The translations under genes and the position numbers were made by a program. 64,000 nucleotides of DNA, taken from contig JACEVL010001161.1 of assembly GCA_020284085.1 (NCBI GenBank), positions 5,414,930-5,478,929 of the forward strand. Reading direction: 5' to 3'. The notes beneath the pieces are model-generated. The model saw only the letters and a program-made list of their open reading frames with translations. It made no database searches and had not been told where the DNA came from. The DNA is from Aporrectodea caliginosa. Taxonomy: Eukaryota > Annelida > Clitellata > Crassiclitellata > Lumbricidae. Positions 1 to 11,520 of the stretch are shown piece after piece; position 1 is the stretch's first letter, and each line of letters begins with the position of its first letter.

Positions 1-547
1 ATTGACCCATCAGTTGACCACGTTAAAAAGGTGTCTAAGGAAAGCGCTCTATAATCAATTGGATACCGTGTCCTACAACAGAAATTTAAAAATTACAAAT
101 TCAATAAGATTCATAAAATGTCTTCAGCAGTTGACAATAGCCAGTTTAACCCAACTGATAACATAAATGTCTAATAACTGTATATGATACGTATTAATAA
201 TAGTGATCGTTTCACTTTACATCCATCGAAATATGCATTCACCTCCACACATCAACTCGAGCCAGCGTTTCCCATAGCGTTGTCTCCCATTGTATGAATA
301 TTTAAAACATTATTATTGAGCAATAGTACTGATGAATTTTCCGATGATGCTTTAGCAATGTCACGGTGAATTAGTCTCTCTGTTGTGTTGGCTTATATCT
401 CAATTCATGGTAGACAAAAAAATTTGCCACTAAGATAAAATCATGCTAAATGTCACGAAGAACAGAAATGTAAGCGGAAAGTAAAGCAATGCACGGAACA
501 CTAGAAGAGCCAGCAGTGGTCAGACCACATCTACCCAACCACAGTAT
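1..547. other. Repeat debris at left edge
   Basis: No gene is visible. Bases 5-60 read on the minus strand as an H1-type module (ACACCTTTTTAACG followed by unit-like sequence), similar to minus copies near 11.88 kb and 29.76 kb. The remainder is AT-rich and I recognise nothing in it. Confidence 0.4.
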
Positions 548-576
548 TGTCATCCAATGTGATACATTGGATGACA
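548..576. repeat. 13-bp perfect inverted repeat
   Basis: TGTCATCCAATGT at 548-560 is followed, after 3 bases, by its exact reverse complement at 564-576. No protein or element context explains it. It could be a cruciform or a remnant of transposon termini. Confidence 0.7.
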
Positions 577-1739
577 TTATGTGGCAGATATCTAACGAAA
601 ATGTGGAGAGGAGACTACCGAGTAAACGACAGCTGCTCTTTGTATAAATACGATCGACACCGTTTTAAAGGTGTTCAAGATAGGCATAGCATTAGCCATT
701 GTTTGGCGACATGTCATAGCTGTCAGCGCCGTTTACGTCGACCATACCTTGCACCAGTACGAGCCTGGTTTTTAAATAGAGTTTTGGTCATCGTGTTTGT
801 TGTTCTGGATTTTTTACGAGGAATGAAGAAGCATATGATGCATAATGCCGTTCTTAAAAGTCAACGAAATAAAAATCGTATGTAATTATACTGAAACAAA
901 TAATATAAAACACTAATCGGATAAGAGTAAATAATGCAAGTTAGAATGAAACATTAAGACATTGTTTGGTGTGGGTTGCATGCAAAGTGAAGTCGTTAGG
1001 CTGGTTAACCTTATCAGTAAATGAAAGATTTTGTGATTACTGTTGTTCATATTGTTGGTGAGCGGAGTTGCTCTTATGTAGACCCTTAGTTGTTGGGCTG
1101 TAAAGAATGCACGATGTACACGTGCTATAATTTGGCGCTTTTAAATCCAGTTTAAAATCGATAATATTGTTTGATTTCTTGATTGTATTCTTTGATTTCT
1201 TTTGTAAAATTTTACAAATAGAATAAGAATCTCATATCAGATTACATGTTTAAAAATCATCAAGTTATATTAAATATGAAAAGGAGGCACGAATAGATTA
1301 AGAATCTCAGGTGAAATTTGAGCCCTCCTTTATCATCTGTTTTTTTAATCAAATCTGTTACAGCTAAAAGTTCACTTGTATATAATATAACATAACAAAG
1401 GCAGCCCAGAGTCTCAGAAACTGGAGCCTAAAAGAACAACCTCGTCAGACAAGATGCAGTGGGAAGTTAGTTAAAGACTGGTGGCTTCGATTGGCGAAAA
1501 TTTCTGTCCTGATATCTAGAAATAGTCATTTTATTCTAAGTCAGAGGTTGAATGTGAGGTAAACTGGCTCTCTTTTATACACCTTTAAAACAACTTTAAG
1601 TAATGCTATATACATTGCATTGGACTGGCTTACTCTTAAACACCTTTTAAGCAATTCCATATCAGGCTGTATAAATTTGAGGCGCAAAATAATACTCTGT
1701 TTATCTAAACTATCAGCTCAGATGTAAGGTTTGGTCGAT
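577..1739. other. Non-coding stretch with H1 modules
   Basis: An H1 module lies on the minus strand near 650-690, and plus-strand H1-like modules lie near 1578-1612 and 1637-1660. The 112-codon open frame at 547-885 crosses the minus-strand H1 module and has no recognisable domain, so I do not call it a gene. The rest is AT-rich with nothing I can name. Confidence 0.4.
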
Positions 1740-1769
1740 GGCACTTGTAAACACAACAATGAAAACTAA

Positions 1770-1852
1770 AACATCTGATTGGTGAAAGCGTTCGCCTTGT
1801 AACGCGAAAAGTACGGATTCGAACCTCTCCTGAGACTGTTACTGTGTTGGAA
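1770..1852 (+). repeat. tRNA-derived SINE, family T (copy 1)
   Basis: The order is gattggtgaaagcgttcgccttgtaacgcg, then GGATTCGAACC, then cctgagactgttactgtgtt. This matches the anticodon arm (CTTGTAA, so a TGT, Thr-like anticodon) and B box of a tRNA head. The same head recurs at about 11.35, 16.2, 26.8, 28.1, 35.07 and 58.1 kb. The acceptor stem is not intact, so it is a SINE head and not a tRNA gene. The flank at 1900-1970 also matches the flank at 16.70-16.77 kb, so the duplicated unit is larger than the SINE. Confidence 0.6.
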
Positions 1853-2036
1853 CATCTCGACCAAACGACAGACAGGCAGGCAGACAGACATAAAAACAGA
1901 GCCGAGAAGCAGACAGAGAGAGAATTCCCATTTTCTGCCACTCTGTCGTCCGCAATGACATCATAAGCATACGCTTTCCAACGAATTCATATCACTTCCC
2001 AAACAATCATTATTCCGCCTTCACGCACACGGATAT

Positions 2037-2997
2037 AAGTAAGTAAGTAAATAAGTATATTCTTTATTTAACCAACTGCATAACCGCACTTTGGTTTACA
2101 TGAATTAAACACTATAAAGCATTCTTGTTAAAAACGTTTTTCTCATTAAGTTGTCACCCTGTGGGACAATTCGGTCATGTGGTCTGGGACGCAGCGAATA
2201 GGGTAGTGTCTTTACCGGAGGGAGGAGCGGGTTCAGAACATGGCCCGGGTCGGCCAAGGCAGCAGTAAAGAGGTTCCAATCTGCCATTCTAGAGAGGTTC
2301 TAATGTTGGGTTACTTTCTGGAAGGTAGCGTAGACGGTCCATCACGGACTGTAGTCTATTGCGCTCCTGCTTCCCACAAAACTCCACCATGCCGGTGATG
2401 CGTATAACAAGCGGGCGCACAACATCATGTAGCATTGGTCCTGATGCGCAGAGCATACATCGACTGTCTAGCTTGGACACATATGCGTTTTATATGCATT
2501 TCAAAGCCTATATACTCAGTCATGACCACCCCGAGGATGACCATGCTCTGGACCCTTGGGAGTCCTGGCACTTCCCCAGGGATTGCTTCCTGCCCCCCCG
2601 CTCGCGTGGGCGGCGGATTAACATCTCCTGAGTTTTTTTTATTCAGGCTCAGGTTACATCTGGCAGCCCACTACGTTACATGGTCCAGTTCGCTTCTTGA
2701 GGATGGTATTAACAAATAAGTATCATCAGCGTACTTAGCCATTCGATTGTGAGGGTGGACTGTTTTCAGTTTCGATATGGCCGTTATAAAATTCAGGGAC
2801 CCTAGGCCTGAGCAAGGGACAATGCTGGTGTTTATGTAAGCGATTGTTGAGATTGATCCATTATAATTATTTAGTTACATGGTTTCGATCACACAGGAAA
2901 GCCATCACCCAGTTGTAGACGCAATCCGGTATGGGTAACTCGGCCAAATGCTCTGCGAGACAGTCGTGGCTGATCGTATCCAAGGCTGTGGTAATTC
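2037..2997 (-). pseudogene. LINE-A fragment, 3' half (degenerate)
   Basis: The minus strand carries remnants of a LINE reverse transcriptase and C-terminus. The C-terminal piece, around 2105-2287, contains LLPPVKTLPYSLRPRPHDR and ends FLTRMLYS, matching the ends of the LINE-A frames at 31.05 and 35.89 kb. The RT box KYADDTYL reads from about 2707-2735 on the minus strand. Further upstream, near 2880-2990, LAEHLAELPIPDCVYNW matches LAEQLASLPIPDHIFNW in the 31-kb copy. Several frameshifts break the frame. The 3' tail is (AAGT)n at 2037-2060. The upstream part continues beyond a nested LINE at 3902. Confidence 0.8.
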
Positions 2998-3901
2998 ATT
3001 CATTCATTCATTCATTCATTCATTCAGAGCATTTATATAACGCCCCTTCAAGAAACTACTCAGGAGCGCTCCCGGCCCAGCCACGACTAAAGAAAAAGAC
3101 TTGAGGGACTTGTAGAACACTGTCAGATGGCTTACAAGTAAAAACGGAGCTTAAGTGGTAGGTCATTCCAGATGGAAGGGCCAACAACCGAGAAAGCACG
3201 GCGCTGCCTAATAGCCAAGCGAGTCCGTGGAACAAGGAACTCACCCCTCGTCGCAGAGCGAAGCACCCGACGCGCTGGAACATCAGACACTGGGCGGCAA
3301 AGATCACGCAAGTAAGATGGAGCGCAGCCAAGAACACAACGAGAAACCAGAGCAGCAATGCGATATGAGATCCGCTGAGACACAGGCAGCCAATGCAACA
3401 CATCGCGCATGTATGCAGAGACAGGAGAGTCCGGTGGCGCGTTGGATAACATCTGGCGTAGAGTGCGAGAGGTAGCGAGGTCGAGCCCCATTAAGGCGGA
3501 TATGCTTTGTAGGCTGCTATTAGCGCCGTTGTATTGCAGGCTGTCTGATCTGTTAGTAGTTAACTAGTTAAGATTGTTTCAATTGCATAACATGTAAATG
3601 TACAGCGCAGTGCGTTTGTCAGGCGCTCAATTAAAGAATAGATATTATTATTATTATTATTATACTTAGGAAGCCGTCAAATAAGCCGAGCAGCCGAGCG
3701 TAGAACTCGATCTAGTCGCCCCAAAACACCAAGGGGAAGGCCAGCAAGTAGTGAGGAACAGTGGTCAACTCGACTAATAACAAAGGCATGAACAAGGACC
3801 ACAACTGCATCATGAGAGAGAGAGCGAGAGACCACTCGAAGCTGACGAAGCTGATAATAACAACTCCGTGCAATTGAGTTCACATGTAATGTCAAGGGCA
3901 A
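2998..3901 (-). pseudogene. LINE-B 3' fragment, nested in LINE-A
   Basis: This is the C-terminus of a CR1/Rex1/L2-like LINE on the minus strand. The distal frame (3132-3491) reads LHWLPVSQRISYRIAALVSR ... AFSVVGPSIWNDLP, a signature familiar from non-LTR retrotransposon C-termini. The proximal frame (3677-3901) reads YYQLRQLR ... VDHCSSLLAGLP, the preceding RT-thumb region. The two are separated by an insertion at 3494-3665. The 3' end is the ATTTATATAACGCC block plus (TTCA)n at 2998-3026. A second copy lies at 12.91-13.37 kb. No intact frame remains. Confidence 0.8.
3494..3665 (+). repeat. LINE-C/SINE-like 3' end with (ATT)n tail (copy 1)
   Basis: This 170-bp unit starts ggcggatatgctttgtaggc, contains aattgcataacatgtaaatg and gtttgtcaggcgct, and ends in (ATT)n. 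The same unit is at 6345-6514, and a shortened one is at about 10345-10425. Placement, orientation and tail mark it as a retroposed 3' end. It interrupts the LINE-B frame. Confidence 0.75.
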
Positions 3902-4335
3902 TCACGTGGATGTATTGATTACCTTTGAGGAGCTCCACGGAGTTGTGTGTTAGGGCTATAAGAGCTGTGGTTGTGGGTCCCGTTTGACTGAAGGCATAAT
4001 TATTGATCCGAGAATTGTTGATTTATGTGTGGTTCTGTCAGGTAGGGATGAAAAAAGCAGTGCACTATGATTTTCTCCAGGAGACAGTAGAGGATTAGAC
4101 GTGACCGATATAGGACAGAAGTCAGCAACCCCCACGGGATGGGATACCTTTGGCACCGGCGTTATAGTGCTTGATTTCCACTGAGGCGGAACAAAAGAGA
4201 AGAGTATCGATAGAGTTATCAAAAAGCTTTGTTATTGGTTGATCCAGTATGTGAGCCACTCCTCTGAGTAGCCAGGCAGCCAGACCATCAGGTCCCGTAG
4301 CAGTACTGCCAACCGATGTCAGCAGCCTGTGTTAC
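3902..4335 (-). pseudogene. LINE-A fragment, 5' half of the RT region
   Basis: The minus frame at 3956-4222 carries FVPPQWKSSTITPVPKVSHP, matching YVPPQWKLSCITPIPKLACP in the 31-kb LINE-A. The stretch just left of it reads VELLKGNQYIHVIA, which leads into the RT A-box half found at 2990. The two halves are one LINE-A copy split by LINE-B. Confidence 0.75.
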
Positions 4336-5402
4336 TGTATCCCCATAACAATGATCTACAGTCAACATGAACGGACTGTACGTACGTACATCCCTCTCTT
4401 TCTCCACTTTTCCTCGCGATCTCATTGCGTCGTCAACTGCCTCTAATGGATACAATAGCAACAACGTTGTCTAAAAACACTGTTGTCAAAACAATTGACA
4501 AAACGCAGACGTTCGTTCGCTTTACACGATACAGATTTTCAGAAGGATTCGTCAACTACATGTATCTCGTTATTACTCTACTCTCTTGCACACCTTTAAA
4601 ACTCTTTCAAACAATGCTATATGTTCCTCAACCACGTAAACTCTTAAATTATCTTGCGAAAAGAGTCATCATAGGTCATCAGCAGTCGTAAATAGAAGGT
4701 GACTTCAAAGTATTTCTCAGATGACGTGGTTTCTGTCTCAACGCGATACAATAGCAACAACGTAGAATGAAAACAAAGTCGTCAAAACTATTGACAAAAC
4801 GCCAACGTTCGTTCACTTAACACAGAAGAGATTACCAGTCACACGAATGTCATATCTTGCTACACATACCTAGGCCTACATAAGACATTTTGGAATCGTT
4901 CGAGAAAGACTCAAGACTAAGATTAGAAGAAAGGCATTGAGTGTAGTTGTACATGTAATAATTGACAACTATAGCACCACAAAAGAGCGAACTAATCAGT
5001 TGTGTTATCTGCGCTAATCTACATTGCATATTCGTTTTAATTGAAAAATCTTGTTGACACACCGCAACAAGTTACACAGTGCACAAAATAGCAAATAAAG
5101 AGAACAATAAAAATGTCTTATGCTAAATACCTCAACTAATAGATAAAAAGTAAAACAAGGGATAACTAGTCAGCGATGCTTAAACTACCAAAGGCCCCGG
5201 TAACAAGTAAGGGATCGTCCGCTGGTAAGATGCCCGTGGAATAAAAGTCCAATCGTATATGGATAGATCGATGTTACTGTCGTTCGATCGAAGTTGGAGG
5301 CGGTGCAGACTTCTGGCAAAAGGCGGAAATTTGGTCCTACAGTTATTAGGAGCCAGAATATATCACTGTAGATCAGTTGTTGCACAGATCATTGCACAGG
5401 GC
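4336..5402. other. H1 module region, no gene
   Basis: An H1-like module (gcacacctttaaaactcttt ... atgctatatg) lies near 4588-4632. The stretch at 4720-4815 matches 16.80-16.87 kb (gacgtggtttctgtctcaac). The remainder is AT-rich without features I can name. Confidence 0.4.
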
Positions 5403-5512
5403 ATGAACGGCTGATAAAGGTATGAACGGGTGATCAGGGCATGAACGGATGATCAGGGCATGAACGGATGATAAAGGCATGAACGGATGATAAGGGCATG
5501 AACGAGTGCCAC
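5403..5512. repeat. 18-bp minisatellite, about 6 units
   Basis: Units resemble GGCATGAACGGATGATCA. Related runs occur at 23.64-23.74 kb and 36.19-36.44 kb, in each case shortly before an H2 type-b module (gcctggataaa...). Confidence 0.7.
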
Positions 5513-6344
5513 AATGAGCATAATCTACATGTAAGCGTAACAGATGCAAAGCGTTTACGTCCGGCTATAACAGGGCAGGGAAAATAATAATTCATTGGAA
5601 TGAAAATGATGAAGACAGAGTCAGCGGCCAATAAAAGAGTACAAAAGCTGCTATCTGCGGTCCAAAGGAACAGTTCACACGTTCTGACAGAGCTTTTCCC
5701 ACCTACTAACATACGCCAATATATATAATGCGACCCCGACCTCGTGACTATGTACTTCCCTTTAAGGACAATAGAAATTTTATTCCTCGTGTCCTTTACC
5801 GGAAATTGGTACCATTAATCTGAGAGTCTTTGTCAAAATGTACCATTTAACACTAAATTCCATCTTTTGAACCTTCCTGTTAACATTAGTTTTATATTTT
5901 GATTCTATCTTTATTATTCTTTTGAATTATCTGTAATCAGTTGCGGTGTGTCAGCTGTTTTTTGTGTGCCAATAAACGAATATAATAATAGCATAATTTG
6001 AAATGGGGAATTTTAAACACCTCTTTTAAGATTACAACTTTCTTTAAAATAAATCGGACGCAGCAGCTGTAATATGCCAAAAACCAATCGGCGGCAGCGG
6101 CCTATGGTTTCTTCCCTGCCTTTAAACTGTGGATCCCTGCAACATAATTCTTCCCGCTTTAAACTTACCACAATAGGTTTTCGTTTCATAGAACTAACAG
6201 ACGAAGATGCCATTTCTCGAACTCTGGAGGTGCCAGTCAAAAGCTTTAATAAAGGAGGAAGGTGACGCTAATCATCTTTGTCATGATATAGCACCGTTAA
6301 CCAGAAACTATCTAGTAGTCGGTTCTTGATGTATGTATGTATGT
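5513..6344. other. H2 modules, no gene
   Basis: Bases 5545-5650 (gcgtttacgtccggctataacagg ... gacagagtc) recur at 8.59-8.71 and 25.69-25.80 kb. A type-a H2 with altered stem lies near 6090-6145 (ggcggcagcggcctatgg). A type-b module (ctggaggtgccagtcaaaag ... ggtgacgctaatcatctttg) lies at about 6222-6310. Confidence 0.45.
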
Positions 6345-6514
6345 ATGTTGGGCGGATATGCTTTTATGTAGGCTGCTATGTGGCACTCGCCGTTGTATTG
6401 CATGTATGTTTATGTTAGTAGTTAAGATGTCGAAATTGCATAACATGTAAATGTACAGCGCAATCATCGTTTGTCAGGCGCTTATTAAATGAAAATATAT
6501 TATTATTATTATGT
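6345..6514 (+). repeat. LINE-C/SINE-like 3' end (copy 2)
   Basis: Starts ggcggatatgcttttatgtaggc, shares aattgcataacatgtaaatg and gtttgtcaggcgct with the copy at 3494, and ends in (ATT)n. The long (ATGT)n microsatellite follows directly. Confidence 0.7.
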
Positions 6515-6516
6515 AT

Positions 6517-6659
6517 TATTATGTATGTATGTATGTATGTATGTATGTATGTATGTATGTATGTATGTATGTATGTATGTATGTATGTATGTATGTATGT
6601 ATGTATGTATGTATGTATGTATGTATGTATGTATGTATGTATGTATGTATGTATGTATG
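6517..6659. repeat. (ATGT)n microsatellite
   Basis: About 36 uninterrupted tetranucleotide units. They lie directly against the 3' side of a minus-strand SINE, which suggests the array grew from the SINE tail. The open frames across it (MYVC repeats and their reverse) are artefacts of a 4-base period without stop codons. Confidence 0.95.
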
Positions 6660-6868
6660 AGCACTTGTTATAGCGCCCATTCAAGATTTCTACTCAGAGG
6701 CGTTCCCGACTACAGCGCGGACATTGAATCGGAGTTTCACGCCGAACGCATGAGCAATTGCGAGTGAAGGACTTGCCCAGGGTTCCTACGCGGCGGCTTG
6801 AGGTGGATTCGAACCCGCAACCCTCCGACTGCAAGGCACCGAACATATCCCTACACCACCGCGTCCCG
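6660..6868 (-). repeat. tRNA-derived SINE, family P (copy 1)
   Basis: Read on the minus strand it begins with a tRNA-like head: A-box-like GTGGTGTAGGGATA, then a B box GGGTTCGAATCC. It continues into a body containing the complement of gagcaattgcgagtgaagg and ends near GGGCGCTATAACAAGTG. Near-identical copies lie at 24.60-24.88 and 55.72-56.00 kb. Confidence 0.8.
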
Positions 6869-7963
6869 GAATACCCCGGATGCTTTTGTGGACATTCCGC
6901 CTCTTGTCGCGTCTGATGGATTTTTATGTTTTTTCAAGGTCAACAGCATCAGAATCCAGATTTTTCTGTATCTTGTGATGTAAGGTAGACGTCAACAGCC
7001 CTAATAGTCACAAAATGATTTATATTAAATAAAAAAAACGTTATAATGCCATACCTCGTTCTCTGGAAGTACCAGTCCAAAGCTTGCATAAAGGAGGAGG
7101 AGAAAGCAAATTAGTTTTCGGGTGGTACCGGTCAAAACCCAGGAGAAAGGAGAATCTAGGCTAGGACTCATTTTCATTATGACACAGCATTCTGAAGTAG
7201 AAAACTTTCAGCCTGAATAAAGTAGGAAGGCGACATAAAATTTCTTAAAATACTGCACAATACGACGGTCTTTTACACACCTCTATAAACCAATCACTTC
7301 TGCTATATAAGCCTCAACCGCGTTAAACTTTTCGGTTGCTACATGAATCTGTTGTTTCTCGACGTCAACGGCCTTTTATGCCATCAGAAACTGATGGAAT
7401 TCATGCATCAATATTTAGGAATTAATGGAAGGTTATTGGTTTGTTGACAAGGGCTGTGAGAAGTAAGGACGTGTACGGAACATTGTACATACTGTAAGTA
7501 TTCCAATCGACATCAATGGCCAAGATTTCGTTAACCTGCTCTACGCCTATTGGTGCTGTAGTCTCTTACCGCGGATAGGTAAGGTGACCTTTGTGAGGTT
7601 ATCGTCAACGGTCCTGGCAGCCGTAAGATGTCGTTAAACACTTTGAAGCTACTCAGTTCAACCAGAACACTTATCGACATGAATTGTCTGTTAGCAGAGC
7701 ACGGTCAATGTAACAATTTCAATAAGTTTGCTAAATTGAAGACTAGCCGAAAAAGGCTGTTCTAATTGGTTTGTGTTTGTACTGTTACGTTATAGTATAC
7801 TATACTATTGTTTTTCCCACCTTCAGGCATTTCAGTGATTCTACTTAAAACACACAACAATCGCATAAACATAATGAATGTAATTAATTAAATTTTTGGT
7901 GAGTGGGACAATATTTAAGTGCTCGTTCCCCTGGGGTTAAAACCTGGCTGCGCTACTGCTTAT
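6869..7963. other. H1/H2 modules
   Basis: A type-b module lies at 7060-7200, H1 at 7268-7310, and H2 type-a relatives at 7362-7400, 7505-7545 and 7603-7640. The series from 7268 to about 7745 is repeated as a block, in the same order, at about 10.74-11.20, 17.18-17.45, 30.22-30.50 and 33.91-34.40 kb. No coding region is recognised. Confidence 0.55.
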
Positions 7964-8225
7964 ATATACGACGACGATGGTGTTGATGATGACGACCATC
8001 ATTGCTGTCGTCGTCGTCGTCATCATCATCATCTTCAGTTCTTCTTTCTCTCATAGTTCTTCTTCATTGTCGCTGTCATCACGATTTCCGTCATCATCAT
8101 CACAAACGTCGTCGTCATCCGCTCTTCTTCCTCCTCTTTGTTCTTTGCTGTCGTTGTCTTCAACGTCATCGTCATCACCATTTTCGTCGACGTCTTTGTC
8201 GTCATAATCATCAATAATCACCAAC
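7964..8225. repeat. TCA/TCG/TCT-rich low-complexity tract
   Basis: An imperfect trinucleotide repeat. Serine-rich, histidine/arginine-rich and aspartate-rich open frames overlap here on both strands and are compositional artefacts. Confidence 0.85.
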
Positions 8226-9164
8226 AGCAACGCCGAATGATGTTGTTGTGGTGTTGCTGTGGTTATCAATTATTGTTGTTGCTAAAATTCCTGCAGTGAC
8301 ACTGACATTGACTTTTCTTCCGCCTGTCAAGGTATAATTAGGAAGCTATAATATTATAGCTCACCTGGGATATGTACACAAATGCAGTTGGATTAAAGCA
8401 TATATTATATGCATTTATGTAAGTATGTCAATTTGCATATATATATATACGTATAAATATGTATTTATGCATAAGTATGTATTTATGTATATACATACAC
8501 ATATTTTTATTTATTACTATTTGCAGAGTAAGCAATTTAAAAAATATATCTGTAAATGTTCCACGATGAACATCTTTCTATACGGAACAGATGCCACGCG
8601 TTAACGTCCAGTTGTAATAGGGAAGAGTAATTAATTAATTAATTAAAACTTAGAAATTGAATGAATTAATTGGAATGAAATTGACGAAGACAGAGACAGA
8701 GCCAGAGAACGATGCACAGGGACAGAGCAATCTGTACACAGACACTCTATAAACAATTATGTATGGAAAATCAGATACTAAAAGGGCAAGAACACCAAAA
8801 GCTTCATTTGCATAGAGAAATTTTTGACACCTCTTTTAAGATTACATCTTTCTTTCAAATAATCCTGACGCGCAGCGGAAACAATCATATTCAATTCTAA
8901 TCACCATTATTGTCGAAATGTAAATTTTAACAATCTGGGTTTCCACCTCATAGAACTAAACGACGACGCTGCCATTGCCCGTACTCTGGAAGTGCCAGTC
9001 CAAAGTTTGATTAAAGGAGGAGAGCAACGCTACTCATCTCTGTTATGACCATAGAGCCGTTAAATACAAACTACCTAGTTCCTCAGTTTCCTAATGAATT
9101 GTTCGACGTAAGGTCGACCTCAACAGCCTGATAGTCACGGAATCATTTAAACTATAACTTAAGC
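8226..9164. other. Repeat debris with a type-b H2 module
   Basis: The block near 8270-8395 (gttgctgctaaa ... cttttcttccgcct ... ctcacctggga) recurs near 12.6 and 29.37-29.47 kb. A tATG/tATT-rich tract lies at 8400-8515. A type-b module (tctggaagtgccagtccaaag ... caacgctactcatctctg) is at about 8983-9070, with a poorly pairing stem. Confidence 0.4.
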
Positions 9165-9815
9165 GGTATGTGGACATTTTAACGTACGGTCAATTGAACG
9201 GACGACACTATAATACGGCGACACTTTAATTGGAGACACTTGTATTACATGCCGACATTTGAACGACGGTCAGTTGAACGGATGTACTTTGTATGATTAC
9301 TGTACGCGTCAATACTGAATGTTGAGCTTTTGAAGTCTTAGCATGAAACTCAACCTGACAGAATATAGAATCATCTCGAATGAACTGACTTCATTATTTT
9401 AAGCATACCTATCTTAGCGGGTGCATTAACTCTGACGACACTTGGAAACCAACGGATGTTTATGACAGGTCTCTTGAAAGACATGCCTGTAAATGACTAA
9501 CTTGCTGCAAGGATCGACCGGAATGTTTAAGCCAAGTATAAAGAAATAATCAACAACTTGTCACCTTGGCAGACGAGTTAAATGTTAATGTATTTACGCT
9601 CAATTGCATTATTTCACCCATACAACTAAACAAAGAGTGTGATACCCGTCCAAGGAAGTGCCTGTTCAATTGATTAAAGGATTTTATTCACTTACTGGAT
9701 AAATTGTTAACCGTCATCTGTTACCCGTTCAACTGTCCGGCCGTTCAGTAGTCAGCACCGGTAATGAATACACCGTTAACAGTTGCCGTTCAAATGTCGC
9801 CCGTTCTTTTGAAAC
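9165..9815. mobile_element. Putative inverted-repeat element rich in TTGAACGG
   Basis: Motifs CAATTGAACGG and CATTTGAACG on the left (9189-9290) reappear as reverse complements on the right (about 9715-9800: CCGTTCAACTG, CCGTTCAAATG). The interior shows no frame. The arms are imperfect and I could not fix the ends or a target duplication, so the limits are approximate. Confidence 0.4.
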
Positions 9816-11241
9816 TATTTCATATGTCACCCAACCATCTTATCGTGTGCCATACATTTGTTCCTTAGATTAAGTTATAATTGTTGTTTTACAACACTGT
9901 GTCATAGCAAAGATGATTAGCGCTGCCTTCCTTAAATTCTCAAGGATAGGCCGATGATTTGAAGGCCTATTAAATTTTCTGGATACATTGGCCATGATTT
10001 AAACATGTATTTAAATACAAAAACTTTAAATACTTTATCTGCTTCTGTGAGTGTACAATTCCAAAGCCAGGAGGAAGGAGAATCTAGGCGAAGGATAATC
10101 TTCATTATAACACTGTCATTTTAAACAGAAACTTTCAGTCTGGATAAAAGAGGAGGGCGACATTAATCACCTGTGTTATGACACTAAGATGTCGTTAAAA
10201 CATAAACTACATGTGTAAGCATTGTAATGATGCCTGACAGATTCGTAGCTAGCTGCCCTGGCAATCAGAGGATATCGTTAAACGCGCGTTAGTACAACTA
10301 CAAAGCTCTATTTGAGACACCTTTATTCCACTGTTCGTTAGTGTTAAGATTTCAATTGCATAACATACAGCGCAGTGCGTTTGTATAGGCGCTTACAAGA
10401 TTATTATTATTATTACACTTAGGATTATTAAACCCTTATTGCTGACACAATACAAATTCTGTCTAGGATTACTTTGCTGACACAATACTACTGTCCAGCT
10501 AGTGTAAGGTCAACGGCAAATTGGATATAGGATATTGTTAAACACAGAAACTACGACACTTGCCTAGCTAAACATCGCCACTGCCCGTACTATGACAGTC
10601 CCAAGCCTGGAAGAAGTAAAAGGACAACACTGGCTGGTACAAGATGTCGTTGAAACTATTCGAAACAAGTTTTCCTTTTAACATCAACGGCTTTGAATTT
10701 TGACGTCATCAAATTTAGTTAAACTTTGTATAATACGGCGCACTTGCTACACACCTCAATAAAACGCTTAAGCTATGCTATATATTCCTCAACCGCTTTA
10801 AAATTTTTAAGTCAATGTGTTCAACTGCTATCATTACAACGGGAACGGTGAGAATTTATCAAAACAACGACGTCAACGGCCTTTGATGCCATTAGAAACC
10901 TGTTGAATATTTACAGAATTAATTAAACTGATGTATTAGTTGGTTAATGTGCGCTGTGAGAAGTAAGGAAGCACATGGTACGCACTGTGAAAATTTCCTA
11001 TTGGCATCAACGGTCAAGATTTCGTTAAACTTTGCTTCTACGGTTTGTGCTGAGGTCACATAGCGTTGGAAGGTAAGGTAAGGTTATCGTCAACGGTCTT
11101 GGCAGCCGCAAGATGTCATTAAACTCTTGTAAACTACTCAGTGCAACCAGAACACTTATCGACACAAACTGTCTGGTATGAAGACCACGGTCAATGTGGC
11201 AATATCCAGGCTTCATTGCGATCTTAGGAAACAATCATTGG
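9816..11241. other. H1/H2 module block
   Basis: Contains a minus-strand type-b module (9903-9960), a type-b H2 at 10158-10200, a short LINE-C tail (about 10345-10425), H1 at 10745-10785, and type-a H2 relatives at 10867-10900, 11005-11035 and 11088-11125. The second half is a copy of the block at 7.27-7.75 kb. No gene found. Confidence 0.5.
10158..10199 (+). other. H2 stem-loop, type b
   Basis: Stem CGACATT (10158-10164) pairs fully with GATGTCG (10188-10194), with one G-U pair. The loop is 23 nt, and TTAAAA follows. Compared with CGACGCT/AGTGTCG at 44897, both sides of the stem have changed together. Confidence 0.65.
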
Positions 11242-11259
11242 CGCCATCATCATCATCAT

Positions 11260-11328
<69 letters not shown>

Positions 11329-11331
11329 AAT
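11242..11331. repeat. (CAT)n microsatellite
   Basis: A nearly pure trinucleotide run abutting the 3' end of a minus-strand family-T SINE. The same arrangement occurs at 57.88-57.98 kb, so the run is probably an expanded SINE tail. Confidence 0.9.
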
Positions 11332-11520
11332 TACGCATTTATAAAACGCCATCGTCGATGGCCAAGTAGGGCGTTGAGCAATCGATGCGATGAGCCATTA
11401 TTGCAAGTGAAGGTCTTGCTCAAGGTCCTTCAAACAGTAGTAACCAACCGTCTCAGAGGAGGCTTGAACCCCTGCTCTCCGTGTTACAAGCCCAGCTCTT
11501 TAACTGATCGCCTATCGTGC
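11332..11520 (-). repeat. tRNA-derived SINE, family T (copy 2)
   Basis: On the minus strand: ggggcacgataggcgatcag, CTTGTAA anticodon region, B box GGGGTTCAAGCC, then cctctgagacggttactac and the body (complement of gcaagtgaaggtcttgctcaagg). Confidence 0.75.

Noticed and set aside
547..885. 112-codon hypothetical gene
   Set aside because: Overlaps a minus-strand H1 module and shows no domain or coding bias that I can see.
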